Of a DNA stretch of 64,000 bases, positions 1 through 11,317 are shown piece by piece; within the stretch, counting starts at the first letter, position 1; each line of letters opens with the position of its first letter. Origin of the DNA: Panax quinquefolius (lineage: Eukaryota; Streptophyta; Magnoliopsida; Apiales; Araliaceae). Location: the NCBI GenBank assembly GCA_020205615.1, contig CM035163.1, positions 41,984,189 to 42,048,188 on the forward strand, read 5' to 3'. A program made the position numbers and the translations under genes. Under the pieces are notes generated by a model that did no database searches, was not told the DNA's origin, and saw only the letters and a list, made by a program, of their open reading frames with translations.

Positions 1-595
1 GTTAAATTTTTTTTATAAAGTCATATCAGCATGCATATTCACAACTATGTGTCTAGATGCATTTCATGTGATAAGTCATTTTCCAACGGATAAAAACTAG
101 AAAAGAAGACATGCATACATTACCAAGACAGTGTAGAACACTTGTACGGTGACAAAATTTATAGAAAGTTGCCTGAACTTAGTAGATCTGAAGAAGAGCT
201 CTCGAATTTCCTTCGCAGCGCAACTTGAAAATGACTTATGAAAGCAACCTGCAGGCTTTTAATAGCCACACTTGTCCACAGGTCCACCTGCAGCTACTGC
301 AGATGTACCTGCGGCACCCCTACGTGGGTCTCACCCCTCTGGCTTGGTTCAGTTCGAGTTGTAAAGGAGGTCTCACAAGTTGAAAAGGCTAAATCAGAAA
401 TAAAAATGCTACGCGATTGAGCAAAATAGCCTGGAATCCTGGTTTTCACAAATCAAACTATGGCTCTACATATCACTCATTGGTATTCGCTCAAACACAG
501 GGTACACTATACCGATGATCTCAGCTTTTACAAGTCACACTCGGCAATGCCTCACACAGGTCCGATGCCGTCAAATGCAGAGTCGTCACCCTAAA

Positions 596-1015
596 ACCCT
601 TCTCAGTCCCTGACGGGGGTTACAACACATGTTCAGTCCCCGGCGGGGGTTACAACGCATGTTCAGTCCCCGACATGGGTTACAACGCATTTTCATCCAT
701 TGATGTACATATCAATGAAGGTCAAGCAACCTTGACATTATTTCAGCCGATGAGATGATTTCATACATTGGTACACATATCCATAAAAATCCCCGGCGAG
801 GGTACAACGCATGGTCAGTCCTCGACGAGGGTTACAACGCATATTCATCCATTGATGGACACGTCAGTGAAGGTCAAACAACCTCAACAGTTTACCCAAC
901 AGGGGTCTTATCTGTTGATGCACACGTCAGCGAAGGTAAAGCAGCCTTGAAAGTTTGTCCAATAGGGGTCTTATCCGGTGATGCACACATCAACGAAGGT
1001 CAGGCAACCCTGACG
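596..1015 (+). repeat. Minisatellite block 1 with palindromic cores
   Basis: A ~30 bp unit (cagtcccc-gacggggg-ttacaacgcat) recurs at about 605, 635, 664, 790 and 817. It is mixed with a second repeated phrase (gatg-acacgtcag-gaaggtcaa) at about 715, 860, 920 and 985. Several cores are perfect hairpins: CCCCG-G-CGGGG at 638-648 and CCTCG-A-CGAGG at 820-830. Confidence 0.8.
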
Positions 1016-1574
1016 CCACATACTGTTGGCAGTAACTCCAATAGAACATTTGTATATCCTGGTGATACAAACCAGGGAAGACCCTCCTCATCAAAGAGGA
1101 CCGATGATGGAATATGTTATACACATCCTCAAACAGACAAAGCTTTATCCCCACAGGTCTCTTGTACATGAGAGATACATCAAGGATTCTGGACTTTGGT
1201 GATAACCCCAACGTCAACATCCTAGAAGGTTTGGATCACACGTCTAATCTTGTCATCAAAGACATCATTGATTGCTAATTCTCGGCAAAAGCACAGGGAG
1301 CCGACAATGATCCCACCATGTTGGAGAACAATCCAACAAAATACATGCATCATACATTTGCATCATGTTGCTGCACATGGCATCATATTTATCTTGTTGC
1401 ATTTCAAGTGTCTAGGATTCTTTATCCTATCCATGCCATTGTATTGCATGAATATGATAAAGAGGGTCATCTGTAGACACTCAAAATTTTCTGCGCACCT
1501 GTTACTAACATTACAGGAGGGAAGATTCGTCTTTCAGAGATAACCGTGGAAGACATCTCAGCTTAATCCCGAAA

Positions 1575-2125
1575 AACACACCGGAAGTATCAGTTTCAAC
1601 CTCGGAGATAACCCCGAGGCATGCCGTTCAAATACCGGAAATTCCACCAGAGAAGGCCGATTCATCTCGGAGATGACCCTGGGATATTCAGTCTCAGTCC
1701 CAAAAATAACACCGAGAATAGCAGTACCAACCTTGAAGCTAACCCTGAGGGATGCAGTTCAAATGTCTAGAAACAATACTATAGAGGACAGTTCTATCTC
1801 AGTGATAACCTCGAGATGCTCAGTTCTAGTCCCAAAAATAACACTGGGAATAACAATGCTAACCTTGGAGATAATCTCAAGGAATGCAATCGCAGTTCCG
1901 GCAATAACCCCGGAAATGCTTGTTTCAAATGCATGTAGTCAGCTTCAACCTCGGAACTCACACCGAGGCACTCAGTCCAAAGACCCAAAGATAACACCGG
2001 GAAGACATGCACACCTCAGAGAAGACCCTGAGGACCTTAAACACTTGCGGCGTGATCCAATCTCGTAGATAACCTCGAAGCGGCGTCGCTTTATCAGCCC
2101 AAATCGGAGATAACCCCAGTGAGGG
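1575..2125 (+). repeat. Minisatellite block 2: array of 20 bp imperfect palindromes
   Basis: A unit of the form CCTCGG-(8 nt)-CCGAGG recurs roughly every 30-65 bp, with flanking words such as 'gcagttc'. Clear stems are at 1600-1619, 1796-1817, 1863-1882, 1949-1968 and 2014-2033. The stem sequence differs among units but stays complementary. Confidence 0.8.
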
Positions 2126-2520
2126 GTAAAATCGTCATCTTTCCACCTCGACCCCATATTTTACCATCTCAACATCTCATACATACATTTCTATACAACA
2201 ATGTCCCATAAGAGCCAAAGAGTTACAATCCCGTGTGACTATTACGCATGGCAGCACACTGGATAGAATTTTAAGCTTGAAGACCATGGGCATGGTCCCA
2301 TCTTTCTGACTTCATACAACCTCTAATCTCATGTCAGTGCGTAACTCTCGACAACAGCGGTTCAAAATAGGTCTTATACACCTCAGTCGGATGCCCAAAT
2401 TGTAGTTCTGAAAGTTCGAGCGGACATAACAGTGTACGCATGCATGTACTTCGAGACGGTGGGACCCGCAGAGCCCGAGGCACCCCGGGCAGCCGCAGGT
2501 ACACCTGTGGCTCCCCCCTC

Positions 2521-2528
2521 TATAAATA
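2521..2528 (+). promoter_or_regulatory. TATA box of the long LTR
   Basis: TATAAATA follows a GC-rich stretch (2460-2520) and precedes an A-rich leader. It is the best core-promoter candidate in the LTR and would place the U3/R boundary about 30 bp downstream. Confidence 0.55.
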
Positions 2529-2807
2529 GAGGGCTTTGGGTGGCCATTTTAAAAAGAAAAAAAAGCGAGGAAGCCCTGTCCAATTTGCTCTGTACACACC
2601 CTAAACTGAGTGCTTTCTCATTTTAAACAGTTGTGAGCTTATATATGGCTACTTTTTTACCGACGGGAGCCGAGTGTTCATCCACTTAAAGCTATAGAAG
2701 TCTTCTTTGGAAGTCCACTGTAAGCCTTCTTATACACTTTAAAGCCTTTCTCTTCATCTTTGCACACACTGTTCTTCACGTAGAGAGTCGTGTAGCGTGT
2801 GTAGGCC

Positions 2808-2821
2808 CGGACTTCGGTCCG
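2808..2821 (+). other. C(UUCG)G tetraloop hairpin in LTR leader
   Basis: CGGAC-TTCG-GTCCG forms a 5 bp stem closed by the very stable UUCG tetraloop on the sense RNA. It lies ~290 bp downstream of the TATA box, just before the (TA)n array. Confidence 0.6.
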
Positions 2822-2849
2822 TGGTTTTCATTTCTGTCTGTATATATTT

Positions 2850-3016
2850 ATATATATGGACTAATATTATCGAGTTATTCCTCGATTGAGCCTAGACTTA
2901 TGTCTGGAGTGTTTAATTGCTTTTATATATATATATATATATATATACTTATATATATGAACTGTTGTCGAATTATGTTCGATGAGCCTGGATGTTTTAT
3001 CCGGAGCGTTTACTGC

Positions 3017-3070
<54 letters not shown>

Positions 3071-3129
3071 ATGAACTGTTGTCGAACTCCATTCGATGAG
3101 CATGGATTTTACATACAGTGCGTTTATTG

Positions 3130-3173
<44 letters not shown>

Positions 3174-3229
3174 AATCGTCGAAATGATAAACCGAGCCAG
3201 GATCGATATATATCACATATAGTTTACCA

Positions 3230-3265
<36 letters not shown>

Positions 3266-3369
3266 CATTTAAATCACTTTGAGTTTACTTAATGGCGGTT
3301 GGCCGCTTACACGACTTTATTACATTTCGATCCCCCATGGAGGTGCTTAAGTGGTGGTTGATCATGTCA

Positions 3370-3400
<31 letters not shown>

Positions 3401-3463
3401 GCTTTTATATATTTACATTTCTAATCCCCATGGAGGTGCTTACGTGGTGGTTGATCATGTTCA

Positions 3464-3501
<38 letters not shown>

Positions 3502-3505
3502 TGAC
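2850..3505 (+). repeat. Compound minisatellite with six (TA)n tracts
   Basis: Four diverged ~100-120 bp units (a 60-65 bp sequence containing 'gttgtcgaa...cgatgagc...tttattgctt' plus a (TA)n tract) start near 2853, 2957, 3070 and 3171. They are followed by two units of a different core containing 'catggaggtgcttacgtggtggttgatcatg' at about 3335 and 3428. TA tracts lie near 2924, 3020, 3132, 3235, 3369 and 3464. Open frames here are an artefact of TA repeats. Confidence 0.85.
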
Positions 3506-4171
3506 TTTTATATATATACTTAACTTATCGCTTTCATACAAATTGCGGCATCATGTGAGCCTAAGAATCATGTGATTACAGATTCAGTCTATTGAATCTA
3601 GATTTGATTCACGTGATGGACATTTTCAGCTGTAAGCAGCTTGTAAATTATTCACGGTGTTTGAATATACTTAGATGGCTCTCATGCCCATGAGGAGTTC
3701 GGCACTACTTTGTATATTATTTTCTCGAAGATGCTTCGCATCTCAAAAATTAAAAGCAATCAAGCCGAACACTTAATAAAATGAAAGTGTAAAAGGCCTC
3801 AATTACTATTGAGCATAAGGGATTGAAGAAACCTTTTTACAAAACATCACTGCTATATCTTGTTTAAAACTGAATTTTTACACAAATTCAAACCCTTTGT
3901 ATATAGGTGCGAACGAGGCCTTACACTACTTCCACATAACTGCACATTGACCCACACACATACACACATTCATATAACAGTTTCTTGAAAAGTGGCGGTC
4001 ACCGTGGTAACACGAATGTCGGGGGTGCCTAATACCTTTCCTCCGCATAATCAAGCCCCCGGACCCTAAACGAATCTCGGTTTCACAGACCCGTTTAACA
4101 GTGTCATATTACTGGGTCAATATGCAAACCTTTTCTCGGTTGAATTGGTGCAACCATTTAAAAACACCAAC

Positions 4172-4181
4172 TGGCGACTCT
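4172..4181 (+). promoter_or_regulatory. Candidate primer binding site (tRNA-Arg-like)
   Basis: TGGCGACTCT directly follows '..acaccaac'. Ogre/Tat elements prime from tRNA-Arg with a site beginning TGGCGACTC. The match decays after ten bases, so the site is a remnant. Confidence 0.45.
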
Positions 4182-4317
4182 TAACAGTCCATTCGTCGAC
4201 ATAATACATGTTAGATCTTTTCACAACTTATTTTTTCAAATAAATCTCACCTAACATGATAACACCAAAGAACAAGAATAGAAAAGGGACAAATAAAAAT
4301 CCCGACGTCGACATCGT
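4182..4317. other. Unassigned spacer between Ogre-like LTR and element A
   Basis: About 135 bp with no similarity that I can see to either neighbour. The similarity of element A to copy B stops near 4318, so this stretch contains or borders a rearrangement breakpoint. Confidence 0.5.
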
Positions 4318-6178
4318 ACACAATGGGTGTTTGTGTTAACAATATCACACTCATACCCGCATACGATCTTCTACTCAATGCATTAGCTACCACGTTTGCT
4401 TTTCCAGGATGGTATTGTATGGTATGGTCATAATCTTTCAACAGCTCGAGCCAATGTCATTGCCGTATGTTGAGTTCCTTTTGGGTGAAGAAATATTTAA
4501 GGCTTTTATGATCTGTATAGATCTCCACTTTCTCTCCATACAGGTAGTGCCTCCAGATCTTTAGCGCAAAAACGACTGCTGCCAACTCTAGATCATGAGT
4601 AGGATAATTCCTTTCATATTCTTTGAGTTGTCTTAAGGCATAGGCTATGAATTTCCCATGTTGCATGAGAATACATCCTAAACCTTTGCCTGAAGCATCG
4701 CTGTAGATGACAAATCCCTCTGAACCTGATGGTATTGTCAGAACAGGTGCCGAAATGAGTCTCCTCTTCAGTTCTTGGAAGCTCTTTTCACATTCCTCGC
4801 TCCATTTGAATTTTGAATCTTTTCAAGTCAGCTAAGTTAATGGAGTAGCGATTCGAGAAAATCCTTCCACAAATCTTTGATAATAACCAGCTAAGCCTAG
4901 AAAGCTACGTACTTCGGTTACTGACTTAGGTTGCTCCCAACTTTGTATTGCTTTAATCTTTGATGGGTCAACTGATATTCCATACTTCGATACTACGTGC
5001 CCAAGGAATGCTACTTCTTCAAGCTAGAACTCGCATTTCTTCAACTTGGCATATAACTTGTTTTCACGAAGCTTTTGGAGTATCAGCCGTAAGTGTTGCT
5101 CATGATCTTCACAACTTTTGAAATAGATGAGGATGTCATCAATAAAGACAACCACAAAATGATCCAAATATTCCTTGAATACTCGATTCATCATATCCAT
5201 GAAGGTCGTAGGAGAATTAGTCAATCCAAAAGACATGACTAGGAATTCATAATGCCCATACCGAGTCCTGAAACCAGTCTTTGGAATGTCATCAGTTCTA
5301 ATCTTTAACTGATGATATCCGGAATGAAGATCAATTTTTGAGAAGAATTTAGCACCTTGCAACTGGTCAAATAGGTCATCAATGCGAGGTAGTGGGTACC
5401 TATTTTTGATGGTGACATGGTTCAACTCCCGATAGTCAATGCAAAGTCGCATACTCCCATCTTTCTTCTTTACGAATAAAATAGGAGCACCCCAAGGAGA
5501 TGTACTAGGATGAATGAAACTAATATCTAACAGCTCCTGTAGTTAAGTTTTTTAACTCCTGAAGTTCAATAGGAGTCATTCAATATGGGGTTTTGGAAAT
5601 AGGTTTTGTACCGGGTTCAAGGTCAATACAAAATTTAATATCATGCTCTGGGGGTAGGCCAGGAAGTTCTTCAGGAAATACGTCAGGAAATTCATTAACA
5701 ACAGAAATATTATTCAAATCTGACATATTTTTGTTCAAGTCCATGACATGGGCTAAGAAAGCTTGACATTTGTTTTTCAATAAATGAATGGCTTTATGGC
5801 TTGATATGACAATGATTAACTTTAAGGGTTTGGTTGCTTGAACTCGCATAACAGGTTGGTTAGGAATATGGAAACTAACGACCTTACGAAAACAATCAAT
5901 TTTAGCATGATGAGTGGTTAACCAATCAATCCCTAAAATCACATCAAATGTAAGTATCTTTAAAGAGATAATATCAACGGGTAATGTGATGGTACCAACT
6001 TGAATCAAGCAAGATTTATAAATATTGGAAGTAATGAAAGTTTCTCCTAACGGAGTTTCAACTAATAAGTCAAAGTCTAATTTCTCAGGAGTCAAGTTCA
6101 AACGTTGAGCATAAGCAGGGGAGATAAAATAATGGGTAGAACCAGTATCTAATAAGGTATAAACTTCGTAAGAGTTTA
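4318..6178 (-). pseudogene. Element A pol remnant: protease, reverse transcriptase, RNase H
   Basis: Protease is recognised by DTGSTHYFIS (about 6150-6120), a retroviral-type aspartic protease motif. Reverse transcriptase (5475-5024) has the [21 protein letters not shown] and FSKIDL motifs and a FIDD catalytic box near 5125. The RT-RNase H junction (5023-4667) and RNase H (4666-4457, with [10 protein letters not shown]) follow, then the [15 protein letters not shown] linker. Sequence beyond the linker is lost. Stops and frameshifts separate the protease, RT and RNase H frames, so no polyprotein can be made. Unlike copy B, it keeps the ~170 bp between protease and RT. Confidence 0.88.
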
Positions 6179-6189
6179 TGATTAGCTTA

Positions 6190-7067
6190 CTTCTTCTACT
6201 ATCATGGCCACGATTACCACCAGAGTGGTTACCACTTTTGTTCGAATATTTTCCTCCATGCTGGTTATCATTGCTCTGATGACTGTTGCCACCGATACGA
6301 CCCTGGTTGTGGTCCCCCGGTTGAACAGACTCATTATCTCACTCTAATAATTGAGCATTATTCATAACATCTAAAATATAAAGAAAATTTGTGAAATGAG
6401 GTATTGACGAATTTCGGGTTTCAAACCTCTTAGAAACATCCGCGTCATACGTTCCTCATTCTCTACTAAATGAGGTGTAAATCTGGATAACTCCGCGAAC
6501 TTAGCCTCATACTGGGACACATTCATGTTGTTCTATTCCAGTCTGATAAACTCTACCTCCTTCATATGACGAATACTTTCAGGAAAGTACTTGTCATTAA
6601 ACAGTTTCTGAAATGCTTCCCAAGATATATTGAGTGCGGCAGGCTGGGTACGCTTCATAGATTCCCACCAGTAATCTGCCTCACCATGGAACATAAAGGT
6701 AGTGAATGGAACTTTCTGTTCCTCCGTGCATCCCAAGACATCAAATATCTTGGTAATTTGCTTAACCCGCATTTCTGCCTTGATCGGATTCTTGTTTCCC
6801 AAAAACTCCGACGATCCCAACTCCTTGAATTGCTTAGCAGTGACTAGCCATGAGTTGCCATTGTGTCCCCCTACATTTTGAACAGGAGTCTCTCTCGTCT
6901 GGTTTTGCATGAACTACAAAAAGCTTCTAAACATCACATCATTCATCGTTTATTCGATAGTGTTGTTTACAGGAGGAATATTGCCTTCATATTGCACGTT
7001 CCCCTAGTTGGTGATTAAAGGTATCACAACAGTCTCATTCACTCCATTGTTAACATTTCCAGCTGCA
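6190..7067 (-). pseudogene. Element A gag remnant
   Basis: Gag capsid-type retrotransposon domain: WVKQITKIFDVLG-like, FRGEADYWW-like and SWEAFQKLFNDKYFP motifs read from about 6850 to 6540. Alignment with copy B puts the start at 7067, but the ATG of B is ATT here, so the initiator is lost. Several in-frame stops follow. The nucleocapsid zinc-knuckle region present in B (about 60937-61270) is missing: sequence jumps from the basic RRS-rich stretch directly to the protease at about 6190. Confidence 0.82.
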
Positions 7068-7249
7068 ATTCTCAAACACTGCCACAAAACAGGGTTAATT
7101 AAACAAATTAACATATCACATATTAACCATATGCTCCGACTGACCAATTAAATACCAAATAAGCTTAGGTAGGACACACTAGAAAATGATTACTCGTCTC
7201 TCCCCTCCTAGTTCTATTCCCCTATCTCCACCAGAGACCATATCCCTAA

Positions 7250-7261
7250 GCTCTGATACCA
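7250..7261 (-). promoter_or_regulatory. Element A primer binding site (tRNA-Met)
   Basis: On the minus strand TGGTATCAGAGC lies two bases inside the LTR edge (..gtcaca-gt-TGGTATCAGAGC), the classic initiator-tRNA-Met primer site. It fixes the element's orientation and the inner LTR edge. Confidence 0.9.
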
Positions 7262-7263
7262 AC

Positions 7264-9693
7264 TGTGACGCCCCCAAAATAGGTATACATCACCTATTCT
7301 GAGTCGCCAAATACATGGTACAGAAATTAAATACAAACTTCATTATTACAATTGTCGTGCAAAATATGACAACACATAAACTATGAGTTTTAATACAAAT
7401 ATTATCTTTTAGACAATATCCAAACTCAAATAAGTCCTCATTATAATTATTGATACACTATTTTACAAAATAGTGAGGACTGCTAAAACAACTATCTTGA
7501 ACCATCACTCCACACCTCGACTAGTTCCCGCTATATTCTCGCCTCCTGAGAAGAAAAATGGAACAAAAAGGAAAAGGGTAAGCTCAACTAGCCCAGTAAA
7601 GAATATTATGACTAAGATAATGTACAACAAATTATCCTTAGTCTTCAACAGGGAAAATCAGATAGAATATAATAGACAACAAGTTTTAGATCAACAACTG
7701 CAGCGAAAACATCAATCCATTAGAAGAGTTAAGTAGAACATGAAATCTACTATCTTCTATGATTTAAAAGTCCAACATCAATATTTATCCCTGAAACATC
7801 ATTTAATAAATATTTCAATTCAACGAATTATCCATGCACTATGGGCCAAGGGTATTCGTCAGTATCACCAGTGGTCATGTTCATTTCAACACCTGTCCAT
7901 ATTTGCACTACGGGCCAAAGATATTCATCAGGTAATCATTCATTTTTGCACTACAGGCTAAAGATATTCAGTTATATCACCATTTAGGACTGAGGATGAT
8001 GAAAATATTTTAAAGAAAATGAATCCAGTGAGATAAGAGGACAAGAATTAGGGATTTGTACTTTAGTTTATCCAACTTCAAAAATACTCCATAATAAACA
8101 ATTGTGGAGAAAAATTCAAGAATGAAGATCAAAACATGGATACAATCAAAGTAGTAACCATAATAGACAACTTGGACAAAGAAAAGAAAATTTAATTTTT
8201 CTGTGAATAGTATCGTATTCATGAATAATGTATCGATATCGTGAATAATTATATATCGTGAATAGTAACCCCGACACGAAAAGGTGAAAATTTCACAATA
8301 AAATTCATGTCAATATTTCGGTATAATGATATTAAAAGAAATAACATCATTTATGAAAAAAATAGCATCCTTTACCTCAAAAGAATAGTACTTCTGGCTG
8401 AAATATCGGATATAATGCTGAAAAAAACTTGCACTGTATAGCAACACTCAAGATATCTAAATACTCAAAAAAATACGCTCGATATTATAGAGAGAGAAAA
8501 CTTCTGATTCTGGTGTGATTTTCAATTCTAACTAAGCACCCTATTTATAGGAAAATGCCAGAACGTCAAAGTATACTAACCTGCTACCAGTGGCTCTTCT
8601 TCCTTTCCATTCACGCACACCACACTTGAACTTCAGCATTTTTCCACAAAAATAAAAGTGGGGCCCACCCATGTTTTTAATAAAAATATTTATTTCTGAA
8701 ACTTCAATAATTCATAATAAATAGCCCTTTTATCAGAAAAATACGAATTTTATGTCCATTCCATATGAAATTTAATTCTCTACAACTTTGTTGAAGAAAT
8801 TTTTTCCAAATTCCAAACGAAAAATGACCCAAATTTACATACAGATGATTTTTCCACACTTTTATTTCGACAAAATACATATACTGATAAGAACAACCAT
8901 CAACACTAATTCCTTCATTTATAACAAATTAAACAAATATTTACTTATAAAATTCATCAATTATTTACAATTCCTCAATAATTATTACTAATTAATATTA
9001 TAGATTCACAATACTGATAACTAGATCGTTCCAAGGAAAGATGAGGCTTTCCTATAAGAATTTCTTCTTATTAGCGCGCAATTAAATAACCTAACCCCTT
9101 TCCTCGACAGAACTTTCTAGACATTATCAATAATGCTGTCCAATAATATTAATTCAATGTGTCATGGCGATTATTGAATCAATAATGCAAAATACTATTC
9201 AATTATCAATGTAGCAATTATTGCACCAATAATATGAAAGACTGTGCAATTTTACTGTATCAATTATTGAGTAACTTCTTACGTAAGAATCAATAATCGA
9301 AAATATTGTAATACCATCAGTGTGCCACTTGCAACACCACTTAGCGACATTCTTGTATTTTAACCACCGAATATTCCAACAGTTTTAACGGTAATAACTA
9401 CACCGTTATTTTTATAAAAAGGTTATTTCTGTCGCTTTCTATATCCGACAATTATTTCGTTATGGGGCCCACAAATAGTGGCACTGTCGTACGAATATTC
9501 CCCGACAGCAAGAATATTTCACGACCAAACAAATATTCCCCGACAAAACGAATATTTTATGACCACTTGTTTACTTTGCAAAATTTGCATATTTCACTCA
9601 TAACTAAAGCATTATATCCAATCAATACCTTATTATTCAAAAATAATAATTAGAGAAATTAAATTCTTATTCATAAAAAGTTGGGGTCTTACA
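7264..9693 (-). repeat. Element A 5' LTR (2430 bp)
   Basis: The + strand runs tgtgacgccccc... to ...ggggtcttaca, i.e. TGTAAGACCCC...GGCGTCACA in sense. The same ends bound the LTR of element B. An internal minisatellite (ttgcactacgggccaaagatattcat) occurs at about 7834, 7903 and 7946. No gene is visible in it; the open frames seen are not family-related. Confidence 0.88.
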
Positions 9694-10188
9694 ACGGGAC
9701 TTAAAAAGTATATAACATATTACAATTTAGAGGTTATTCCTATTTATAACTGGCCCAAATTGGGACCAATTTTTTTTATAATATTGTAGATGTTATTCTT
9801 ATATAGAGTATTCCTAAATAGGGGTTTTATTCTATATATACCCTTAACTTATCACAATGTAATAATTTTATCTCATTAAAGTTACATTTGTAAACCCAAA
9901 GGGAATTAAAACCTAAGTATACATGTATCATTTTGCAAATGCTGAGTATTAAGAGGAGTGCCCCATTTTGAGTGTCACTTTCTTTTTTTCACATAAATGG
10001 CCAATGACTTATGCTACTCTTACAATACCAACCTCAGAGTTTGCAAATGATGGTGATGATGGCAAGGGGAGTGGGTTGATGGGGGTGGTTAGCCACTATT
10101 CCACCAAACCTCCATTAACCATCATCATCTTCTTCTTTCCATCAGTTAAAATCAATGGGTAAAGGCTTGACATGGTCACTAAAATTTC

Positions 10189-10195
10189 TATAAAT
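10189..10195 (+). promoter_or_regulatory. TATA box of L1 LTR
   Basis: TATAAAT within 'ttctataaattggag', followed by a pyrimidine-rich stretch and an A-rich leader. Plausible LTR core promoter. Confidence 0.4.
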
Positions 10196-10539
10196 TGGAG
10201 TTCCTCTTCTTCTTAATTAAAATTGCTGAGTTTCTATTAAGTTAAAATAGAGAGTGAGTATTGTGAGTTGGAGAGCAATCTGAGATTGGGAGGATTCCAT
10301 TATAAAGCTTTAACAGAGGTAATATTTCCTTAAATGTGTTCTTGATTCCAAGATAGTAAATTGCTAGAATTTCCATGAATTTCATATGAACTGGGTTATG
10401 AATTGATACCAATGTATTAACTGAGTATATATATGTGTATGGAATCTATATGATTGGTCTGAGAATGTTGCATTATGAAGAAATTAGAATAAGGGTTGAG
10501 TTTTACAGTTGCAGAGCTCTTCCTGGTGTTTCCCAAGAA

Positions 10540-11317
10540 GGGCGCAGCTGCGCCCAACCGACAACTTAAACCAGCGCAGCTGCTCTATGCACCAGTCAGA
10601 AATTCTGACTTCTGTTGTAATATAATAATTTCTAACATGATTAATATGACTTCGACATACATGGAAATAGGTTTAGCATTTAGTGTAAGGTTCCTTTGCA
10701 TAGCATGAGTATTCCAACTTGCATTAGTCTGTGTTTTATAAAGAAAACTTAAAATTTTGAAAGTGAACTTCGACGAAACTTGTAACATCTTATGTTCTGA
10801 CCTTGTTAACATATATACGTAGCCTAACTATGCATGACATAAGATTCAAAGTTACTTCGTATATGTTAAATTTCTTGGTCTTGGTTTAAAATGACATTTA
10901 AAGGAAAACTCAAACTTTAGAGAACGGACTTGATAAAAATTGTGTATCTTAGATTCTAACCATGTTAGCTTATGTATATATCATGAAATGTGAATCAAAT
11001 TGATATGTATGTGTTAAATTACCTTAGCTTGGGTTAAAATGACTTTTGGAGGCAAACTTGGATGTTTTACAAACTAAGTACTATAAACGTTGTATTGGTC
11101 ATATTCTGAACTTTAGAATATGCATGTTAATACTCTTTATGTCCCTAAGACATGACCGATGTGTTTGTATAACGAAACGAACTAGACGCAAAGTAAGTAT
11201 TCAAGCATGAATTTTAACAAATTTCAAAGTAATGAATTAATATAGTTATGCATAAATGATGAGAGCGGGGACAATGCAGCTGCATCGTCCCTAAGCCTAA
11301 CTAGAGCGCAACTGCGC
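10540..11317 (+). repeat. GC-rich palindromes within L1
   Basis: GGGCGCAGCTGCGCCC (10540-10555) is a perfect 16 bp palindrome. The GCAGCTGC core recurs at 10576-10583. ATGCAGCTGCAT (11274-11285) is a perfect 12 bp palindrome, and a decayed copy (gcgcaactgcgc) lies at 11306-11317. These are GC-rich islands in AT-rich surroundings. Confidence 0.7.
10771..11150 (+). repeat. Diverged ~165 bp tandem repeat in L1
   Basis: The phrase series 'ttgt-ac-tctta-ttctgacc-tgtta', 'tatgttaaatt-cttggttt-aaatgac-ttt-gga-aaact' appears near 10780, 10940 and, more diverged, 11085. Three old tandem copies. Confidence 0.6.

Larger units (their letters stand above)
1..4181 (+). mobile_element. Tat/Ogre-type gypsy long terminal repeat (5' end outside window)
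   Basis: No protein-coding gene is visible here. The segment has the layout of a very long plant LTR: minisatellite blocks upstream, a TATA box at 2521 followed by a transcribed-looking leader, a compound (TA)n array, and an end block at 3990-4181 with a 'gggggtgcctaatacc' motif leading to TGGCGACTCT. That last motif resembles the start of the tRNA-Arg primer binding site of Ogre/Tat elements. Only one LTR is seen and no Ogre gag or pol follows, so it may be a solo or truncated LTR. The lineage call rests on recalled motif similarity and is an inference. Confidence 0.5.
4318..9693 (-). mobile_element. Element A: truncated chromovirus (Ty3/gypsy, Tekay/Del-like), minus strand
   Basis: Read on the minus strand the order is 5' LTR (9693-7264), tRNA-Met primer site, gag, protease, reverse transcriptase and RNase H, ending abruptly in the RNase H-integrase linker near 4318. 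Integrase, chromodomain and 3' LTR are absent. It is the same family as element B at 55044-63036, whose chromodomain gives the chromovirus assignment. The clade name is tentative. Confidence 0.85.

Noticed and set aside
596..1015. Regular short repeats with spacers, CRISPR-like at first sight
   Set aside because: Unit length and spacing vary, spacers are themselves repeated, no cas genes, and the setting is a plant LTR. Minisatellite.
755..1171. 138-codon open frame in the first kilobase
   Set aside because: It is the translation of a minisatellite; internal similarity is from the DNA repeat and there is no recognisable domain.
2867..3575. Open frames of 70-95 codons on both strands with Tyr-Ile repeats
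   Set aside because: They arise from translation of (TA)n tracts and have no conserved sequence.
6566..6847. 93-codon plus-strand frame opposite gag of element A
   Set aside because: It is the complement of the gag capsid region (also seen opposite gag of element B); a shadow frame.
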